Positions 60,826-64,000 of a stretch of DNA of 64,000 nt are shown in pieces. Both the position numbers and the translations under genes were made by a program. This stretch comes from Ferdinandcohnia sp036962705 (GTDB lineage Bacteria > Bacillota > Bacilli > Bacillales > Bacillaceae_L), in contig NZ_JBALOQ010000006.1 in assembly GCF_036962705.1 (NCBI RefSeq), positions 50,464-114,463 on the forward strand, in the 5' to 3' direction. Position 1 is the stretch's first letter. The number at the start of each line of letters is the position of its first letter. Under the pieces are notes generated by a model. It was given only the letters and a program-made list of their open reading frames with translations, did no database searches and was not told the DNA's origin.

Positions 60826-62508
60826 TTAATAGTTTCTTAACAGCCAGTCATTTTCTGTAAAAGATAGAGAATCTCCATTTAATTTCGGGCTTAATACATA
60901 CCAGCCGCGTGCATTTGTAGATGCATCGGTCTTATACACAAACCTCAGCTTTGTCGCATCACTAGGGATGACGACTTCTTTCGTTTTCCAGCCGTTGCTC
61001 GTTCCGGTAAATTCAGACAGCTGCTGCCATTCTCCATCCTGGTATACCTCTACCACTCCAAAATCCCAGCCATTTTCGATCATATGCCATGTTTGGAAAG
61101 TCAATTTGCTGTCTTTCGTTAACTCAAGTTCCGTTTCCATGGCACGGTTGAGTTTATCGCCATAGCCTGCAAACCAGGCTTCACCCTTTCCAGGAATTGA
61201 GACCGGAATGGAATCGGCTACCTGTCTAGCAAATAACCGTCTAGTTTGGTTCGTGGACACCGTACTACGGGATGGGTGAACACGATTGGTCAACAAGATC
61301 GCGACCGTTTTATTGTTCGGACTGACGACAATCGAGGTTCCAGTATAACCAGTATGCCCAAAGGAGTAAGTGCCTTCGGATAAGGCATCCATATACCATC
61401 CTTGTCCTAATTCCCAGCCTAACCCATGGTCATCACCAGGAAATGCGGCATTTTGATTTTCGAGTAAAAGTTTTACGGTTTCAGGCTTGAGGATTCTTTT
61501 TCCTCCATACCTTCCATCATTAATGAAAATATGGGCAAATTTAGCGAGATCCTCGGCTGTTGAAAAAACTCCGGCATGACCGGAAACACCATCAAGCGAC
61601 CAGGCATTTTCATCATGAACTTCTCCCCAAACGAGTCCGCGGTTAGGTGTGGCCTGGTATTCTGTCGCGGAAATTCGATTTTTCAACGAAGCTGGAGGGT
61701 TGTACATCGTATCCTTCAAACCTAATGGCCCTGTGATATGTTCCTTGACAAATTCATCCTGGCGCTGACCAGATAATTCCTCAATTAGTGCCCCTAACGT
61801 GATCATGTTTAAATCGCTGTATTCGTAGGTGGTTCCAGGCGGGTTTTTTAATCCCTGGTTGAGAACATACTGAATCCTGTCTTCCCTCGAATTACCTTTT
61901 GTATAAAGTGGAATCCAAGCCGTAAACCCAGATGTATGTGTCAATAATTGACGAATGGTTACATCCTCTTTTCCATTCGCAGCAAACTCAGGCAGGTAGT
62001 CAGCAACGGGATCATCGAGTTCAAATAATCCTTGTTCAAAAAGAATCATCACCGCTGTAGACGTAAAGATTTTGCTGATTGATGCTAAGTCGAAAATCGT
62101 GTCTTCCTGCATCGCGATTGGGTATTCCATTTCTGTAAACGACCCATCCATATATTTAGCCGCATAGCCGTAAGCATCATGTTTAACGATATGCCCTCCT
62201 CTAGCTACAAACGCCACAGCACCAGGCATAACTTTTTCGGAAATGGCCTTATTCAAAATAGGATCGATTTGCTGGAGCGACGCTTCGACCATGCCTGCTC
62301 CCCTGGCCGATCCTGGGTGAAGTACACTTGATGATGGAAGGATGTTAGAATTCCAAGTAAAAACTGGGTGTGGTTTCTCTGATGAAGCTGCTTTCTTTTC
62401 TTGCTTTTCAATCGTTGGCGATAAAGGCGATTCATTGGCAGCGAAAACAGTGGATGTGCCTAGAAAAATGGTACTTACTGCGGTAATGATAAGTGTTTTT
62501 CCTCTCAT
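60826..62508 (-). CDS. amiE: N-acetylmuramyl-L-alanine amidase AmiE-like (serine hydrolase)
   Basis: A 560-residue secreted serine hydrolase of the beta-lactamase/esterase fold. The signal peptide ends VFAAN. Catalytic motifs are SISK (SxxK), YSDLN (YxN) and FGHTGYTG. In B. subtilis AmiE removes the peptide from MurNAc before NagZ and NamZ act. The core ends near residue 435; the remaining 125 residues (WFAGYGDKLNRAMETELELT onward) form a beta-rich extra domain, so the protein is longer than the roughly 440-residue B. subtilis form. The ATG follows AAGGAGG. A sigma-A promoter is present. Confidence 0.9.
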   Translation of the reverse strand: MRGKTLIITAVSTIFLGTSTVFAANESPLSPTIEKQEKKAASSEKPHPVFTWNSNILPSSSVLHPGSARGAGMVEASLQQIDPILNKAISEKVMPGAVAFVARGGHIVKHDAYGYAAKYMDGSFTEMEYPIAMQEDTIFDLASISKIFTSTAVMILFEQGLFELDDPVADYLPEFAANGKEDVTIRQLLTHTSGFTAWIPLYTKGNSREDRIQYVLNQGLKNPPGTTYEYSDLNMITLGALIEELSGQRQDEFVKEHITGPLGLKDTMYNPPASLKNRISATEYQATPNRGLVWGEVHDENAWSLDGVSGHAGVFSTAEDLAKFAHIFINDGRYGGKRILKPETVKLLLENQNAAFPGDDHGLGWELGQGWYMDALSEGTYSFGHTGYTGTSIVVSPNNKTVAILLTNRVHPSRSTVSTNQTRRLFARQVADSIPVSIPGKGEAWFAGYGDKLNRAMETELELTKDSKLTFQTWHMIENGWDFGVVEVYQDGEWQQLSEFTGTSNGWKTKEVVIPSDATKLRFVYKTDASTNARGWYVLSPKLNGDSLSFTENDWLLRNY

Positions 62509-62534
62509 ATGTCCTCCTTATACCATTGAAATGC

Positions 62535-62563
62535 ATTGTAGACAATTACCCTATGTAAATCAA
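62535..62563 (-). promoter_or_regulatory. Sigma-A promoter of amiE-nagZ-namZ
   Basis: On the minus strand TTGATT (62563-62558), 17 bases, TACAAT (62540-62535), 27 bases before the start codon. Confidence 0.7.
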
Positions 62564-63070
62564 AAACTGGTAACATTTACAATCTATAGTTAAAGCATAT
62601 CCCCATTTGCGTACAGTCGTCTATACCGCATAAGTCCCATAACCTTGCATTAAACGAGTCGAAAGAAGTGAGCCTTTAGTTTTATTTATTGAAATATTTG
62701 AAAAAATAGTGAAATTTTATTTCAAAATTCCAAGTACTAACTCCTATAGGGCGTTTAAGTGAATAAAATGTATCCGCTGCCATTTTGGATTGGAGGCGGA
62801 TAGTACAGAAAATATTATCTGCGAGCTTTTTATAATTTCCTCTCCCAAAAATAGGTCGCCAAAAAGCTTCTCAATGGTAATTGAATGGAGTATCATACGA
62901 GTATCCATAGTTAATTCACTTGTAGAGGAGGATGTTCAATTGTAAACGTAATAAAAGGTAACACTAGAAGTTCTACCTTAAAGGGTTAAGTAAGAGTATT
63001 GTTATTCAACTTTTTCACCTAGGGGGGAATGTACTAAATCAACCTTAAAAGAGATTTTTCCAACAATTCT
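62564..63070. other. Intergenic region, no gene
   Basis: A hairpin TATCCGC...GCGGATA lies at 62770-62801. A ribosome-site-like GAGGAGG near 62927 is followed by TTG-TAA, which encodes nothing. Nothing else is seen. Confidence 0.5.
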
Positions 63071-63532
63071 TTATTTGTATTTTATACTCGGATTAAATGG
63101 GGAGAACATACCATTCGGATTATGTTTCCAAATCCATACGTGCAGTGAATATTCAGGTACCACACCAGGAATTGGAGAATCAAAATTTTGACCAAATAAC
63201 GAATTATCTGTTAAAGATAAATATTCAACACCAACTAATTGTAAACCCACATTTGCTTTAGGTACGTAAAGTAACACTTCAGGAGCAGATGTATCTACTT
63301 TTTCATCGATAAGTTTTGGATTTACATAATGGTATCCCATTACACCTAATCCCGGCACTTCAACAAACTCATCAGTCGGTAAATATCCATCTTTTAGTGC
63401 TTTTTGTACATTATGGTACTTAGCCGTTCCTTTTCTAGCTTCTGCTAGATCTGATTTACCTTCCGCCCCAACACCTGAAGACATCACAATCAAAAGTACA
63501 ACACCAATTGCTAGGCCCAAAAATCTTTTCAC
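63071..63532 (-). CDS. Secreted conserved hypothetical protein
   Basis: A 153-residue exported protein. I place the start at the GTG at 63532, 6 bases after AGGAGG, giving a signal peptide ending GVGA. ATG codons at 63547 and 63562 lie in or before that ribosome site. The mature part has a recognisable conserved pattern: KYHNVQKALKDGYLP, VMGYHYVNP, PEVLLYVP, LVGVEY and LHVWIWKHNPNGMFSPFNP. Similar small secreted proteins occur widely in bacteria; I know of no function. His, Tyr and Trp in the C-terminal part hint at a ligand or metal site. Confidence 0.75.
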   Translation of the reverse strand: MKRFLGLAIGVVLLIVMSSGVGAEGKSDLAEARKGTAKYHNVQKALKDGYLPTDEFVEVPGLGVMGYHYVNPKLIDEKVDTSAPEVLLYVPKANVGLQLVGVEYLSLTDNSLFGQNFDSPIPGVVPEYSLHVWIWKHNPNGMFSPFNPSIKYK

Positions 63533-64000
63533 AAAATTCCTCCTCATTTGATAAATAGTCAATAATACTTATTACAAAAGGCATATTTTCATGTCTGTCC
63601 GAAAAAAATGTTCTATAAGAAGGGGGTAAGTCGGATGATGGCATACTTCTTGTTTATCATCGGTATCTATATTTAGCGCATTAAATAAAAATAGTCAACG
63701 CTCTGAATGTCTCAAAGCATTGACTTTCAATGTTTATTTTTGTTTTACACTTTTATAATGAACTGCGAAACACACTCAACATGTGCGGGGTGTATGTGGC
63801 AATACAAGGTGTTGGTGGGTTTAATTAAATAGCTGGGTTCCTAGTTCAGTGAATCTACCTATTTTCTAATACATATTCAACTTTAGCTTAAGTGTGAAAT
63901 TTCACAAATATATTTAACAATAAAAACAGGCTAGGACATAACTAGCTTATAATAGAGGGATTGGAGAATTTGGGTGAACTCAAATTTACTTTCTCCATTT
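63533..64000. other. Terminal intergenic region with a hairpin and repeat copy D
   Basis: A hairpin AGTCAACGC...GCATTGACT lies at 63693-63725 and copy D of the repeat at 63773-63825. TGGAGAA...TTCTCCA at 63961-63997 is a loose dyad at the window edge. No gene is seen. Confidence 0.5.
63773..63825 (+). repeat. Four-copy intergenic repeat, copy D
   Basis: Core CTCAACATGTGCGGGGTGTA then TGTGGCAATACAAGGTGTTG, GTGGGTTTAA. Confidence 0.6.

Noticed and set aside
1..64000. CRISPR arrays, tRNA or rRNA genes, prophage, toxin-antitoxin pairs, restriction systems
   Set aside because: Looked for and not seen; no direct repeat-spacer pattern or matching protein families.

Overview
The window looks like chromosomal DNA of a Gram-positive, low-GC, spore-former-type bacterium of the family Bacillaceae. 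The evidence is an AT-rich sequence, strong AGGAGG-type ribosome binding sites with frequent TTG and GTG starts, sigma-A promoters, Fur, CcpA (cre) and MhqR-like operators, and gene sets known from Bacillus subtilis: niaP, the ycnK-type copper regulator with CopC/CopD, AcoR with an acetoin-type dehydrogenase, melA, and amiE-nagZ-namZ. I cannot fix genus or species. I saw no rRNA, tRNA, CRISPR array, prophage or complete insertion sequence.

Layout. 1-4.5 kb: the start of a niacin transporter gene with a candidate NiaR operator, then a three-gene unit on the minus strand (ankyrin lipoprotein, ankyrin-TPR protein, cytosine-deaminase-like amidohydrolase). 4.7-8.5 kb, plus strand: a manganese-type CDF exporter and a copper cluster (YcnK-like regulator, CopC, CopD). 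8.9-12.3 kb: a Fur-controlled ferric iron ABC transporter. 12.7-18.8 kb: a DUF2935 protein, a GGDEF-EAL protein, aspartate dehydrogenase and a short UvrA-like ATPase. 18.9-23.9 kb: a secreted beta-propeller protein and a secreted GH3 glycosidase with a cre site. 24.8-29.2 kb: ArsR-SRPBCC regulator and partner, small unknowns, a HAD phosphatase and Dus. 29.5-33.5 kb: a Ugp-type ABC importer without its own ATPase, with a glycerophosphodiesterase. 34-39.8 kb: an E1alpha-E1beta-E2 dehydrogenase operon under an AcoR-type activator with a clear sigma-54 promoter. 40.3-47.8 kb: an SDR, an FMN reductase behind two MhqR-like operators, SpeG, hypotheticals, an oxidoreductase, an acetate transporter and a LysR regulator. 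47.9-54.4 kb, plus strand: an MFS exporter, then a substrate-binding lipoprotein (with a damaged start), alpha-galactosidase MelA and a second beta-propeller protein. 54.6-56.5 kb: YciI, TruA and a NIF3 protein. 57.4-62.5 kb: the muropeptide salvage genes amiE-nagZ-namZ. 63-63.5 kb: a small secreted protein.

Two themes stand out. First, several units scavenge from outside the cell: cell-wall fragments (amiE, nagZ, namZ), galactosides (SBP plus MelA), glycosides (GH3), glycerophosphodiesters, iron, copper, niacin and acetate. The two related beta-propeller proteins each sit beside a glycosidase gene. Second, the intergenic DNA is full of decay products. There are short tails or pieces of genes (CDF, Gfo/Idh/MocA, Dus, a Cys-rich nuclease-like protein), a 30-base exact copy of part of the uvrA-like gene, and at least three small repeat families, one present four times across 39 kb and always in the same orientation. 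I found no convincing new defence or mobile system. The best candidates for undescribed biology are the ankyrin-amidohydrolase unit, the beta-propeller/glycosidase pairs, the four-copy intergenic repeat and the hairpin cluster between the E1alpha and E1beta genes.
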